A DNA stretch of 64,000 nucleotides from Flaccisagitta enflata. Its lineage: Eukaryota; Chaetognatha; Sagittoidea; Aphragmophora. Shown here piece by piece: positions 1-17,848 of this stretch; position 1 is the first letter of the stretch, and every line of letters starts with the position of its first letter. The notes beneath the pieces were generated by a model. It worked only from the letters and a program-made list of their open reading frames with translations, had not been told where the DNA came from and did no database searches. Where the stretch lies: positions 42,284,001 through 42,348,000 of the forward strand of contig OZ231128.1 in the NCBI GenBank assembly GCA_965153355.1, in the 5' to 3' direction. Made by a program: the position numbers and the translations under genes.

Positions 1-47
1 GATATTGCTTGCCCCCGTTATCTCAAGTCTAGATAAGATCTACTGTA
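1..47. mobile_element. right end of a TA-flanked MITE cut by the window edge
   Basis: The first bases read like a diverged copy of the right terminus of the complete element at 52356-52864: a run of C, then a CCGTT/CCGTA segment, AAGTCTAGA and ATCTACTGTA. Only one end lies in the window. Confidence 0.55.
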
Positions 48-550
48 TCTACTTGCGCTTGAGTTAACTTGACTAATTCATCTTTATCTCACTGGGCAAT
101 CTGGGATGAGATTAAACTCCCGCTAGAAGTTGCTTGCATCAACAATACTAACACTACTTCATACTCAACATCATGGGACACAGTAACTTTAATCCTGCGA
201 AAACCCTGAGCGACCCCGAGCAACCCCAAGCAACCACGAGCAAACCCCGAACAACCCCGAGCAACCCTTAGGTAACCTTCGCAGCGCAATGAAATTGTAA
301 ATGACCCCATCCCCGAAGGAAAAAAAAAGCAAAACAGACCGTAACCTCGTGAGGAACACCATTGAACACCACGCCATTGGAGAAATTAAACGTGTAAACA
401 CCAAACTAGACACATACGTTGGAAGAGACTCGACACGTATTCAAAGCGCGTATAAAAACGACTTTTTCCTCTCACGTTGAAAGAACAAAACTTTTATTCA
501 TGAGTTTAAATCTTCAAAATCAACATCAGGTCCCACTTTCACCATCTATT
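48..550. other. intergenic, no gene recognised
   Basis: Positions 194-270 hold a short degenerate array of a CGAGCAACCCC-like unit of about 10-11 bp, five to seven copies. Nothing else recognisable is present. Open frames here have no family resemblance and begin at non-ATG codons or in repeats. Confidence 0.6.
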
Positions 551-551
551 T

Positions 552-686
552 CGTTGTTGTTGTTGTTTGTTGTTGTTTGTTTGTTGTTGTTGTTTGTTGC
601 TGTTGTTGTTGGGCCACCTGCTGATCTAATCTCCATCATTGAGTTAAATTCGACGGCGCAGATTCACCAAAATCGCTGTCATCATT

Positions 687-745
<59 letters not shown>

Positions 746-746
746 G
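552..746. repeat. (GTT)n microsatellite, two blocks
   Basis: GTT repeats at about 552-612 (interrupted) and 687-746 (nearly pure). They generate poly-Val and poly-Asn open frames on the two strands that should not be read as genes. Confidence 0.95.
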
Positions 747-1574
747 GTTTGATCGTTGATGTTGCCGTTGGTTATGCAAACAGACAGACAAAGAGAGAAA
801 AGGTAGCGAACAGATGTAATGAGCAAAGTTCGTCTTCGAAGATATAAGGAAGTTGTGGAATTGTCTTGTCTATTTCGAGGAGGTAGGGGTCTTTGATCTT
901 AATGGTAAGTTAACTAGGTCATTTGCTGAAGCCGATAAGAGGTGAATACAGCAAATGCTGGTAGGGAGCGGAGACAAGGTACACTTTCCTGTAACACTTC
1001 TAGACATAACCATTGAATTATAACGCCATTCTCGGTTGTGCTCAATGCATATTTCATGCTGAGAATCTTATTGGTTGTGGCTAAGACAATGTTTGATGTA
1101 GATTTATTATCTTTTCGGCCTTCAAATGCGTTTCTAATTTGGTGGATAATGGGATGTACGCTATATTTTCGCCTTTTTAGCTTGAATGACCATGAGCTTG
1201 TTGAAAAATTCTTTCAATTCAGAGAATGATATTGCTGTTTAACTACATTATGCAAATAACAGCATTGGATCGTCGTCCATAAGAATTGAAAGCTCCCACA
1301 GATGATCGCCCAGATGTTGAATGAGGAAACCGTGTTTTTATACTATGTTTGTGTTTTTATTCTTTTTTTTTCTTTCACAGGGGAACCGACGTGGCTTAAG
1401 AGTAAAGATTACACGCGAATTAAGCGAAAAAGGATCCCATAGCGCGTGGCCCGTCTCAATCACACACGAGAGCTGTGTTGAAATCTCCCGGTTGAATCCC
1501 TTGGCGGGAGAAACTCGGGTGATGATTGCGAAGAAAATGGAAGAGAGAGGGGGAAAAGAAAAGAAGAAGAAAAA
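747..1574. other. intergenic, no gene recognised
   Basis: No repeat family or conserved protein is recognised. A 63-codon ATG frame (1038-1229) and a 100-codon ATG frame (1321-1623) exist, but they lack motifs. The second runs into the MITE that starts at 1577. Confidence 0.5.
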
Positions 1575-1659
1575 TACAGTCAAATCCCGCTCTAACGGTT
1601 TTCATGAGACCAGCAAATATTAATTGTTGTTAAGGGGAAATTCTATCGTAGCCAATTTG

Positions 1660-1817
1660 AACAATGCCGGATTCACGGGCAATACCTGTCGCGGACGAAT
1701 GGGCAGGGGCGGAAATGCGCGTTTTCGCACTTTCTCAACTCAATCACCCCTACGGACCAACCGACCAACCGACAGACCAACCGACCTCTTATAGAGTCGC
1801 TAGTCCGCGACTAAAAA
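1660..1817 (+). mobile_element. family A hairpin-ended element (Helentron-derived-like)
   Basis: Starts AACAATGCCGGATTCACGG, a mutated AACAAGGCCGGATACACGG. It then has GTCGCGGACG, the 'gggcaggggcggaaatgcgc' spacer, a (CCGA/CCAA) tract, CTTATAGA and the end stem GTCGC..GCGAC before TAAAAA. The 5' motif GTCGCGGAC is the inverse of the 3' GTCCGCGAC. It is inserted in the MITE at 1577-2294. Confidence 0.75.
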
Positions 1818-1917
1818 TAGAGCAAAGAGCAGGTTAAAGGGACCAAGAATAATCATCTGTTGAGCGAGTTGTTCAAAGCAGTGGCTCGAGTAGGATGTAC
1901 AAAGAAGGAGACAAAAT

Positions 1918-2152
1918 ATGAAAAAAAGTAGAAGAAGAAAAAAAGTGGTTGAGGAAAAAAACATAGTGATATGAAAAAGCAGAAAAAGAAAAAGAAGAAG
2001 AGAAAGAAGAAGAATAAAGTATGGAAGAAGAAGAAGAAGAAGAAGCAGAGGCAGAAGGAGAAGGAGAAGGAGAAAGAGAAAGAGAAAAAGAAAAAAAAAG
2101 AAAAAGAAAAAGAAAAAGAAAAAGAAAAAGAAAAAGAAAAAGAAAAGAAAGT
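1918..2152. repeat. purine-rich GAA/GAAAAA microsatellite
   Basis: Imperfect AAG, GGAGAA and AAAAGA runs on the + strand. They yield spurious Lys/Glu and Phe/Ser reading frames. Confidence 0.9.
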
Positions 2153-2296
2153 CCGTCTATAAAGGATGTAAATCTTTGGTCCCTTCAGCTTCAAGTTATT
2201 TCTTTTTGTTTCTCATAATGGCAATAACAAAAATCCTCCAATAACAAATAGAATTTGTCGGTTCAATGAGATCCGTTATTACGGGATGTAACTGTA

Positions 2297-2870
2297 TTGG
2301 GAAAGTATTATGTAAGAAGAAGGACAAAATAGAGAGGAAAACGATGAAGTCGATGCAGACGACGTTCCAGAGGCAGTGAGCGACTGAGCGTGTGTGACTA
2401 CGAGGGAGACGACATCTTGTGAAATGACGTTGTCGACGACATCAACTATTTGAGTCGTCTGCTTCCATGTCATTTCCGCCATTAGCTTGTTTTCTTCTTT
2501 GTTGAAGTGAGCACTCGTCTTTTCATTCGCTTGTTTAACTCGAAAAATTTCTTCTTCACGTTCACCTCAGCTATCTCCTATCGCCATCGCTCTCGCTTTT
2601 GCTTCTACTTTTAAAAGCGCTTCTCATTTTGGATTTTCCCGGTCTCAAATACGTCGCTAAATACATTTCCTTTCTGCTATAGCCAATAAGAAACCAAAAT
2701 GCGCCTACCCATCTTTTTGACAATTTGGTAGATTTCCGTTACTCGCGGATCCGTTACAGCGGAGTTTACCCGAACCTCAATACGAAGTCTATCCATGGTC
2801 CGTTTGACCATGCCTCTGTGTAATCAAATGTGATATGACGGTCCGTAGGCTTGTTGGCCACTTTATTAAG
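2297..2870. other. intergenic with a weak minus-strand ORF (2279-2482)
   Basis: A 67-codon ATG frame on the minus strand (2482 to 2279) begins MAEMTWKQTTQIVDVVDNVI and has a non-repetitive first half followed by a Ser/Thr-rich tail. It runs into the terminus of the MITE at 2294. It resembles no family I know and may be a stray exon or chance. Nothing is seen in 2483-2870. Confidence 0.2.
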
Positions 2871-3076
2871 AACAAGGCCGAATACACGGCTACCGAAGTC
2901 GCGTGCGGGTGGGCAGGGGCCATATTTGAGGTCACCAGACCATTTGGGCAGGAGCAGTGAGGTCAAAGAAATAAAATCATAAAAGAAGTAAAGTGTGACC
3001 GACCAACCGACCAACCGACCGACCGACCGACCAACGGACAAAGCGGGTTGTAGAGTCGCGTGCACGCGACTAAAAA
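2871..3076 (+). mobile_element. family C hairpin-ended element
   Basis: Starts AACAAGGCCGAATACACGGC, then AGTCGCGTGC and the C-specific spacer 'gggcaggggccatatttga'. It continues with 'gggcaggagcagtgaggtc', a (CCGA/CCAA)n tract, AGAGTCGCGTGCACGCGAC and TAAAAA. The 5' AGTCGCGTGC is inversely repeated in the terminal stem. It directly precedes the foldback at 3119. Confidence 0.8.
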
Positions 3077-3118
3077 GCAAATAAAAGTGCAGTGCATAAC
3101 TAAAGCAAAAATAAAAAT

Positions 3119-3677
3119 GGGACAAAATGTTTTTTAGTGTTTGATATTCATAAAATAGGAAAAACATAGGAAAATCCATGACCATATAAAAGCTCTGCGA
3201 AAGATCTTCAAAATGAGACCATGCTGGTTGTCTCAGCTTTATTCGTTTAGAAATGACTTAAGGATAAAGAATATATAGATGGTCATGAGTGTAAAAGTAA
3301 AGTTGAAAAAGTTGAACGTTATTGTTAGTTTATAAAAAAAATTAGAAAAAAAGATTTTTCGACTTTTTTCTCTGGGATGATTTTAAAGATTTTCAAATTT
3401 TCTTTCATTCTAGACCAATCCCAGGTCTGTATCTCAAACCGTTAAGAAGTTAGAGCTTGTCAAAGTGAACTACTTTTCAAAACCTTTAAAATTCAATTGG
3501 ATCGCAAAATGAATATGGCAATGTTTTCATTTATTCTTGTGCCATTTCTAGACGAATAAAGCTAGAATGACCAGCAACGTCGCATTTGAAAGATCTTTCA
3601 CAGAGCTTTCAAGCGGTCATGGATTTTCTATGGTTTAAGTTTTCAGTTCAACAAAAATCAGAAAAATAAGTTGTCCC
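3119..3677. repeat. foldback (inverted repeat) element
   Basis: Arms at about 3119-3255 and 3540-3677 are inverse to each other. They share GGGACAA/TTGTCCC tips, 'ggaaaatccatgacc', 'agatcttc' and 'gctttattcgt' blocks. The arm-to-arm loop is about 280 bp. It is sandwiched exactly between a C and an A element. Confidence 0.7.
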
Positions 3678-3679
3678 GT

Positions 3680-3834
3680 TTTTTAGTTGCGGACACGCAA
3701 CTCTATAAGAGGCTTTGTCCGTCCGTCCGTCCGTCGGTTGGTCGGTCCGTGAACACGAGTCGATAAGTGTGAAAACGCGCATTTCCGCTCCTGCCCACCC
3801 GTCCGCAACTGGTGGCCGTGTATCCGGCCTTGTT
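3680..3834 (-). mobile_element. family A hairpin-ended element
   Basis: Reads TTTTTAGTTGCGGACACGC, AACTCTATAAGAGGCTTTGT, a (GTCC/GTCG/GTTG)n tract, the 'cgcatttccgctcctgccc' spacer, GTCCGCAACT, then GTGTATCCGGCCTTGTT. This is the full A plan on the minus strand. Confidence 0.85.
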
Positions 3835-4107
3835 TTTGCTATAGTTAGGCAAAAGTAAATGCCGGACGAGCGTTGCTTCGCTGCTTCTTTTCCATCTCCA
3901 TGTATGAGATGGTAAATTCTGTCTAGATCTGTCTGTTGATCTGACGGTTATTTTTAAGGTACATGTGAATTAGGCTGCCGGCTGTTGTGTAGCCAATTCG
4001 CTTTCACGCGCCCTTTGCTCGTACGCGTTGAAATATGGCGCAGCATTCCTGCACGCTCATCAGTTACGTAATCTGTGTCTGCCTGTCTATCTGTCTGCTG
4101 TTTGTCT

Positions 4108-4108
<1 letters not shown>

Positions 4109-4170
<62 letters not shown>
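4109..4170. repeat. (CT)n microsatellite
   Basis: About 31 CT units, uninterrupted. Confidence 0.97.
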
Positions 4171-4174
<4 letters not shown>

Positions 4175-4215
4175 CTTTCATTCTGTCCGATACGAAATAC
4201 AGAAGAGGCAATCGA

Positions 4216-4331
4216 TTTTTAGGTGCGACAAAGCACCTATATAACTGGCTGTGTCCCTTGGTCGGTTGGTCTGTCGGGCATTCGTTTGACGATCCATACG
4301 TCGCACCTTATTGGCCTACTTGGCCGTGTTC
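4216..4331 (-). mobile_element. family B hairpin-ended element
   Basis: Reads TTTTTAGGTGCGACAAAGC, ACCTATATAACTGGCTGTGT, a short GGTC/GGTT tract, 'gcattcgtttgacgatcca', GTCGCACCT, then TTGGCCTACTTGGCC before GTGTT. The terminal stem GGTGC..GCACC and subterminal GTCGCACCT match the B plan. Confidence 0.8.
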
Positions 4332-4375
4332 TTTTCATTCTCTGTTTGTTTGAACTTTTTTTTCAATGCGCTTTA

Positions 4376-6480
4376 CAGTCAGCGGACAAAACATAATAAG
4401 TATACTTATCATTAGAAATCGGTATCTCCGTTATTATCCATTTTTGAACCCCAGCCAGGAGTGTTTTTCTTCCTACATATATAGAATGAAGCCCCCAGGG
4501 CCGAGAATGGGATCAGCGGCGCAATTTTCCACTCGCGCATTCTTCATTTTGTTGGTCAAAAACCATGGTATCAATATTGCTAGGGATTAATGGCTTCCTC
4601 AACTTTGGAATTTTACTGCTTCTAAACGAATAAAGATAGAAAATCGCGCTTGGCGCCATTTTAAAGAACACAAAAAATCCTTTTTTTACCTCATGAATTT
4701 CATCTAAATCGGTTGAAAAACAATGAAGTGACAAGCTTGCAAGCTTGGATGAAGTTTGAGTGAATTCTTTTAATTACATCAATTTCACCCCTAACTTTGG
4801 AAGCTTACTGCTTCTAAACAAATAAAGATAGAAAATCGCGCTTGGCGCCATTTTAAAGAACACAAAAAATCCTTTTTTTACCTCATGAATTTCATCTAGA
4901 TTGGTTAAAAAACAATGATGTAACAAGCTTGCAAACTTGGTCTGAAATCTGCCCTCTCAGGCCCAAAATCTGCCTTCTCAGGCCTGAAATCTGCCCGCTC
5001 AGGCCTTGAATCTGCCCTCTCAGTCCTTGAATCTGCCCTCTCAGGCCTGAAATTTGCCCTTTCAGACCTGAAACCTGCCCTCTCAGGCCTAAAACCTGCC
5101 CTCTCAGGCCAAAAATCTGCCCTCTCAGGCCGAAAATCTGCCCTCTCAGGCCTGAAATCTGCCCTCTCAGATTCAAGGCCTGAGAGGGCAGATTTCAGGC
5201 CTGAGAGGGCAGATTTTAGGCCTGAGAGGTCAGATTTCAGGTCTGAGAGGGCCTGGGGGCGGACGGACGGACGGATAGACGGACGGGGGAACAAACGAAT
5301 GAAAGTCCCCTGTGTTCTACAGGACTTTGTCCCCTTTGGGGCCGCTGCCCTGCCTCTCATTCCAATTTACAACCAAGCAAAGCAGGGCAATGGGTATCGC
5401 TGACCACGTATTGCCCTTGGGCGACCTGTTTTCTCTTGTTTTGCTTGCTTTCTTGAACTTCAAAAGGTCTTCATGCAACTAAATCTGATGGAAAGCTGCG
5501 TCTTCAATTCTGTATGAACAGAACCACACATGTGCCAACAGGAGAGAAAGGACTAGATTCGTTTAGAAATGTCATTCTTACAAAGTTTTGGATGTGCAGT
5601 TCTTATCTCAACTGAATCATCATATTTTTGTGGATTACGTGAATTCTGTTCAAATCTGTGGGCATTAACGCCAACATTACTGCTCCTGCCCATCCGCAAC
5701 ACTGACTCAGCCCACCCGCATACAACTAATTTGTTGTGTTTTTTAAAATGGCGCCAAAAAACGATAAGCTTCCAATGTTAGGGGTGAAATTGAATTATTA
5801 AGATTCACTCAAACTTTATCCAACTTAGGAAGCTTGTTACTTGGATGTTTTTCAACCGATCTAGATGAAATTCATGATGAAACGAAAGATTTTTTTGCGT
5901 TCTTTGAAATGGCGCCAAGCGCGATCTTCTATCTTTTTTCGTTTAGAAATGACATTCTTACAAAGTTAGGGGTGAAATTGAAGTAATCACTTAAGTTTAT
6001 CAAAACTTCATCCAACTTTGCAAGCTTGTTACTCAGTTGTTTTTCAACCGATTTAGACAAAATTCATGATGAAATGAAAGATTTTTTTGTGTTCTTTAAA
6101 ATGGCGCCAAGCGCGACCTTCTATCTTTTTTTGTTAAGAAATGACATTCTTACAAAGTTAGGGGTGAAATTGAAGTAAATATGTAAGTTTATTAAAACTT
6201 CATCCAACTTTGCAAGCTTGTTACTTAGTTGTTTTTCAACCGATTTAGACAAAAGTCATGATGAAATGAAAGATTTTTTTGTGTTCTTTAAAATGGCGCC
6301 AAGCGCGATCTTCTATCTTTTTTCGTTTAGAAGTAGTGTGCTTACAAAGATAAAGGGGTATTTCAACTTTTACACATGTGAGATGATGATCTTTTGTGAG
6401 CAAAATCTGATATGCGCGACCTTAAAATTGCGTCCTAACTCCCTTCCTCGGCTCGGGGACTTCAATTCATATGTTTAGAA
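4376..6480. repeat. foldback array of a 192-bp unit, with family F left tip and a family E insertion
   Basis: The left tip CAGTCAGCGGACAAAAC matches family F. Two units of about 191 bp lie in minus orientation (GGCGCC landmarks at 4652 and 4843). Four plus-orientation units follow at 5750, 5911, 6103 and 6295 (192-bp spacing for the last three). Outer arms also pair: 4490-4560 (GGCCGAGAATGG, CGCAATTTTCCACTCGCGC) is inverse to about 6390-6465. The element at 4941-5428 splits it. No coding frame is conserved among units. Confidence 0.7.
4941..5428 (+). mobile_element. family E foldback with 21-bp repeats
   Basis: About eleven 21-bp units (CTCTCAGGCCTGAAATCTGCC type) run 4941-5170. The same unit then runs in the opposite orientation to about 5250, making a long palindrome centred near 5173. 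A GGAC tract (5256-5290), GTGTTCTACAGGAC, TTTGGGGCCGCTGCCCTGCC and the E tail 'gcagggcaatgggtatcgc' follow. The left GGGCAGCGG end is missing. Confidence 0.75.
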
Positions 6481-6529
6481 AGAAAAACAGTCCTGGATGG
6501 AGCAGCCAAATGGATAGTTTTGGTGTACC

Positions 6530-6797
6530 TGACCTCTACTTATCATACCATTGGTTTTGATCCAACATACTAATAGTAAACAAAATATTGTATGCAATAA
6601 CCAAAGGTTTAAATAATACTTGGCTGTAATATTACAAAATTGTAGCATTACAGCCGGCTGCAATTTTAACAACCTGGTGTTGCATACAATATTTTGTTTG
6701 TTACAGCCGGCTGTAACTTGAGCAACTGATTGTTGCATACAATATTTTGTTTTTAGCAGTATGTTGGATCAAAGCCAATGGTATGATATATATACCT
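6530..6797. mobile_element. family F-related foldback
   Basis: Left arm ATACCATTGGTTTTGATCCA and right arm TGGATCAAAGCCAATGGTAT are inverse. The interior has 'ttgcatacaatattttgtt' in several copies and repeated ATTACAGCCGGCTG. The same 'ggttttgatccaac' and 'acagccggctg' modules recur at 48360-48460 and 22010-22330. Confidence 0.6.
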
Positions 6798-7410
6798 ATG
6801 ACGCACTGAAAATTACCATAGAATTAGCTACCCAAGCCAGATGTATCATGATTCTCATAACATCAAATATGATGAAATTTTTGGCTTGGGTGTCATCAAT
6901 TAACATGTGAATAGATATATTTTGCATCAAATAACTTTAATAAGTCAGTTCAAGTCTTGAATCATGTATTTTATGGTCGAAAAACTAGACAAAATGCAAT
7001 GAAAATCCCACTTTGTTATTGTATCATGACCCACACAGAATTCCAAATTTGCATAAAAAACCAAAATCTCAACAAAAAAAGAACATAGCGCGATCCCAAA
7101 CTCAGTTACTGAGCGCGCTATGTTCTTGTTTCATGGAAATTTTGATTTTCTATGCAAATTTGGAATTCTTTGTGAGCTTAAAATAAATCGATGTCACTAA
7201 TTTCTTCACTTTTTCTCAACTTCATAGTCAAATTTCCTTCATTTCTTTTTCCCATTCTATCATTTGGCAATAACAGATCATTTTTCGTATATAATTAAAC
7301 ATACTAAAGTTAAAAGAAATTAAAGCAGACATTGATAACATAGAAATGCTAATGCGATTGATTTGTTTGACCTACGGGTAAATTCCTCTATCTTTAGTTT
7401 CAGTGCATCC
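6798..7410 (-). mobile_element. family G MITE, copy 1
   Basis: Left end ATGACGCACTGAAAATTACC, right end TTTCAGTGCATCC. The copy at 35725-36342 has both ends in opposite orientation. The centre (about 7035-7180) is an imperfect palindrome whose arms read AAATTTGCATAAAAAACCAAA and its inverse, around AGAACATAGCGCG/CGCGCTATGTTCT. No ORF is present, so it is non-autonomous. Confidence 0.75.
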
Positions 7411-8762
7411 TATACTATCTAGGCGGAAAAAATCTTTCGACTTGTAACAAAAATGTATCCATCGATGTAAAAATGAATATAAATCAGTTACAAATCCATC
7501 AATAATCAGTGAGAGTTCCCTTTGACTGAATAAGGGCCGTCCTTAGTTTGAGAAGTGATTTGTAGAGCTTCTTGAGGTACTCTGGAGTGAAGGCCTTCTG
7601 GATCTTTCTCGCAATTTTTTCTTATTTCTTCTTTTGCTACATTTAGACTTATAGCTTCCACAAGACTCATCAAATCATAGAAAAATCAGTGACATAAATG
7701 AAGCCCTTCAAATTTGCAAGCAGGCAACGCAAACCGCATCTGTCTACCGGGTCATCAGCCTGAGATGCCGGATAATGTTAATCTTTTACTCTGAGATGCC
7801 ATTTATCACGGATTTCACACTGATTGTCTCTAAAAGAGTATGGATTGACGTTTTTTGTATCAAAATTTCATCAAAATCGGTCAAGTAGTTTAGTTTCTAC
7901 ATGTATTTAAATAAACAAGGCCAAGTAGGCCAATAGGTGCGACGGTGTGGAGCATCGAACGAATGCGTTACAGACCAACCGACCAACCAACCGACCGACG
8001 GACACAGCCAGTTATAGAGGTGCTTTGTCGCACCTAAAAACTTCCTTTCTGCCATTTCTGGTTTTTGATGGGAAAATGGAGGAACAATGTTTTTGCCCAA
8101 TTCTCTCATTTTGCAATTTATTGAGCCAGAGACACAAGATTTGTCCTAAATGAAAGATGATTTGACAAATTTATGAAACTACATCAAATTTCTTTTCATA
8201 CTAGACCATTGACATATTCCCAGCTGATACTGTTCAAAAAAGAGAGAAATTTGAAGATGCTCTCTTTCACGATTTTTATTGAAAATTCTGCCATTGAAAG
8301 AAAATTAGTTTTTACTTTAAAGCCTTGTAAAATCTAAACTACTTGACCGATTTTGATGAAATTTTTATACAAAAAACGTCAATCTATGCTCTTTAAGAAA
8401 CAATCAGTCTAAAATCCAAGATATGTGGCATCTCTGAGTAAAAGCTTAACAGAATCCGGCATCTCAGGCTGATGACCCGGTAGCTCAACGTAATTAGAAG
8501 TAATTAAAGAAAGAGTAAAGTGATACAATCAGAAGATTAAGTGAAATGACAAAAACGAAATTGAAGTATTTCAATCAAAGTTGAATAACTTCTCAACGGA
8601 AAGAGCTAGAGAGATGCGGTTTGCGTCAATCTCTTGCAGATTTGAAGAGCTTTAATTATGTCACCGATTTTTTGATGATTAGCTGATTCTAACCTGAGAT
8701 ATTTATGTAAATGTGCCGAAAGATTTTTTACGCCTAGATAGTAGTGTTTTGTCCACTGACTG
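7411..8762. repeat. 1.35-kb foldback with a family B element in its centre
   Basis: Outer arms: ACTATCTAGGCGGAAAAAAT (about 7413) is inverse to ATTTTTTACGCCTAGATAGT (about 8722). Inner arms: GGGTCATCAGCCTGAGATGC (about 7749) against GCATCTCAGGCTGATGACCC (about 8458). 'aaacgtcaatc' and 'gaccgattttgatgaa' are also mirrored. The right tip TTTTGTCCACTGACTG is the family F end. A B element sits in the loop (7914-8040). Confidence 0.75.
7914..8040 (+). mobile_element. family B hairpin-ended element
   Basis: AACAAGGCCAAGTAGGCC, then AGGTGCGAC, 'gaacgaatgcgttac', (CCGA/CCAA)n, CAGCCAGTTATAGAGG and the terminal stem GGTGCTTTGTCGCACC before TAAAAA. It is complete and is the cleanest + strand B copy. 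Confidence 0.88.
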
Positions 8763-9254
8763 TTTATATCTGTATGACTTCATTTGTCCCCAACAACAAG
8801 ATGGTTTCCTAGCGTAAACATTTGAATAAGAGGAAAGAGGTCAAATCCTCAATATGTTAGTATAGATTTAATGGTATCTACACACAGTTGCTACATTTCC
8901 TCTTGTTTTTCATGTTCCAGTTGAAATACGTCGTCGTCATTAACGAAAGAGGAGACAGAAAGACAATGTCTACGGAACTTTGTTGTCGGCGAGGAGTCGG
9001 AAGTAGAGTCAGAAGTGGCCTCCGGCGCCGCTTCCACCCTTCCTCATCCTTCTTGTCCTCCTCCTCTTGTCTCTCTTTCATTTCTTTCTTTGCTGGGTCA
9101 TGTCCTACCACAAGCGGCGTCTCTTCTCAACAGTCGCCGTCGGCCTGGTCAACGCCTCGTTTATCTCAAGCGATACTCACCCGCGAGTTTGTCACGTCTT
9201 AGTTCAACTTCTTAACTTACCTCCCTCGCTGACTGTCGCCTTTTTCTACCACGG
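8763..9254. other. upstream region of the giant ORF
   Basis: Non-repetitive sequence with partly open frames (for example 8888-9202, +) rich in Ser/Arg. No TATA box, tRNA or known motif stands out. It may hold the 5' UTR or a missed upstream exon of the 9255 ORF. Confidence 0.3.
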
Positions 9255-16265
<7,011 letters not shown>

Positions 16266-16318
16266 AAATCATTGAATCAATATGACTCATATCAATATGA
16301 GGTCAGAAGTTCATCTTT

Positions 16319-16428
16319 CAGATGCAAACTTACATCTCTTTAAGAGGGGCAGTCCGTTCATCCATCCGTCCGTATGTACTGACAGATGGACAAAATGTCT
16401 TATAGAGTAAAGAGTCTGCGACTAAAAA
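16319..16428. mobile_element. degenerate hairpin-ended element fragment
   Basis: The left part AGATGCAAACTTACATCTCT with TTTAAGAGGGGCAGTCCG resembles a family H terminal stem in minus orientation. The right part CTTATAGAGTAAAGAGTCTGCGACTAAAAA resembles an A/C 3' end. It looks like two ends joined head to head. Confidence 0.4.
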
Positions 16429-16974
16429 GGGAAGGGGCGTTAAAAATTGAGTAGCTTTTGATTCCCCCCCCCCTTCCCTGCCTGTTATTTCTTCCCCACG
16501 ACGCGTGGCGTCAAAACCTATGAATTTTTCCCCAAACTTGGTCCAAAGCTAAGCAATAAAACAGTATATTTTAGGTTTACGCAGTGTTTTACTAATCAGG
16601 TTGTATGATTTGCTTCTGCCAGAAGTGATTTTCTCCTTAAATTGGTGAAGGGTGAAAGAGGGTTGAAAAAAAATGAAAAGGGTATTTTTAGTCTTGCATG
16701 CGACTTTTGGGTGTTGGCCTTTTTTTCTTCCCTTATCGGGCAATGTCATTTTACAATCAATGTTAAGGTCGCTTCGTCCTCACAACCTTGCAAACTTGGG
16801 CAAATGAAAAAAAAAAAAAAGAGGCAGAATAACACACAACACACTGCTTAAGTTTCATTATGGCCAGCGATTCCCGTTGGTCCATAGACTTCAATTAGAA
16901 TGATGATGTTTGAATAATGAGGCAGCAGCAATTTTGTCTTGGGGTTTGAATATCTTTATGGGACTTAGCTTAAG

Positions 16975-17225
16975 AGTAAGATTTGGGGTCTAACAGCCAG
17001 ATTCAAGGAGTGAGAGGCCTGAATTTGGTCTTAGTAGGTTGGGGTCCATATATGGGGTCTGAGAAGCCAAATTCAGCGTTTGAAAAACCCATAAGAGTTC
17101 TTGGTCTGAGACTTTTGATTTGGGGTCTGAGAGGTCTTACTCTGATTTTGAATCTGATGGGGCCTGATCTTGGATCTGGGGCCTGATTTTTAGGTTATGG
17201 GGCCTTGAATTTGATCTGAGCAGTC
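16975..17225. repeat. degenerate 21-bp GGGTCTGAGAGG repeats
   Basis: Diverged units built on GGGGTCTGAGAGGCCTGATT, matching the better array at 39655-39985. Frame drift and stops argue against coding. Confidence 0.55.
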
Positions 17226-17428
17226 TGATTTGGCGAGAAACGGAAAATCAACACTTGATTGTAAAAATTGCTGCTTGGAATCATAGGTCATCGACCCATT
17301 CCAGGGCCGCCGCTCGAAATGCATATTCATATAACTGAGAAATGTTTTTATCAGACAAATCCCCAACTTAAGGAGACAAATACCAGCTTATAAAATTTTT
17401 TTCCTTTTGTTGTTCTGACCGAAGGAGG

Positions 17429-17615
17429 TTTTTAGTCGTGTGTAGGCGACTCTATAACCTGTTAAGTCGGTAGGTCTGTCAGTCTGCAACACTTAGCTAT
17501 TTTGGCGTTCATGTGCGTTTTTTGCATCTATGCCCCGGCCAAACTGATTGATAAACCTCGTCACTGCCCCTCCCTGCCCTTGCGCAACTTGGCTAGCCGT
17601 GTATCCGGCCTTGTT
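17429..17615 (-). mobile_element. family A hairpin-ended element, diverged
   Basis: TTTTTAGTCGTGTGTAGGCG, ACTCTATAACCTG, a short GGTC-like tract, 'tgcccctccctgccc', TGCGCAACT, then CCGTGTATCCGGCCTTGTT. It ends about 235 bp before the tetraspan start codon. Confidence 0.7.
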
Positions 17616-17848
17616 ATACAGTCGTTGATGTATATCAATGTCAATGAGAAAAAGTTGCCTCCTGACATCTTAATTTCTTTCTTAACGGTTTTCCTAACGG
17701 TTCGTAATATTTTACTTGCCACAAAGTAGTTAAATACTCTTAACAACTCTCGCAAAAAAAAGAAAAGAAAGGAATTCAGTGAGCAAGACAAAGGCAACCA
17801 AAAAGAATCATCACAAAAATCAAAGAAATTAACAAAAACGGCGAGAAG

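Larger units (their letters stand above)
1577..2294. mobile_element. pogo/mariner-like MITE, interrupted by a family A element and purine microsatellite
   Basis: The left end starts CAGTCAAATCCCGCTCTAACG. The right end is ATCCGTTATTACGGGATGTAACTG, its imperfect inverse. The element is flanked by TA on both sides (1575-1576 and 2295-2296), as expected for Tc1/mariner/pogo insertion. A cleaner 177-bp relative lies at 51508-51684. The interior has been split by a family A element (1660-1817) and a purine-rich microsatellite, which explains its 718-bp length. Confidence 0.7.

Noticed and set aside
419-847. 142-codon poly-Val frame
   Set aside because: It starts at TTG, is built on GTT microsatellite, and has no motif.
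4892-5360. GLRGQI/ERADFRP repeat proteins
   Set aside because: They are translation of the 21-bp family E core, seven residues per unit in every frame.
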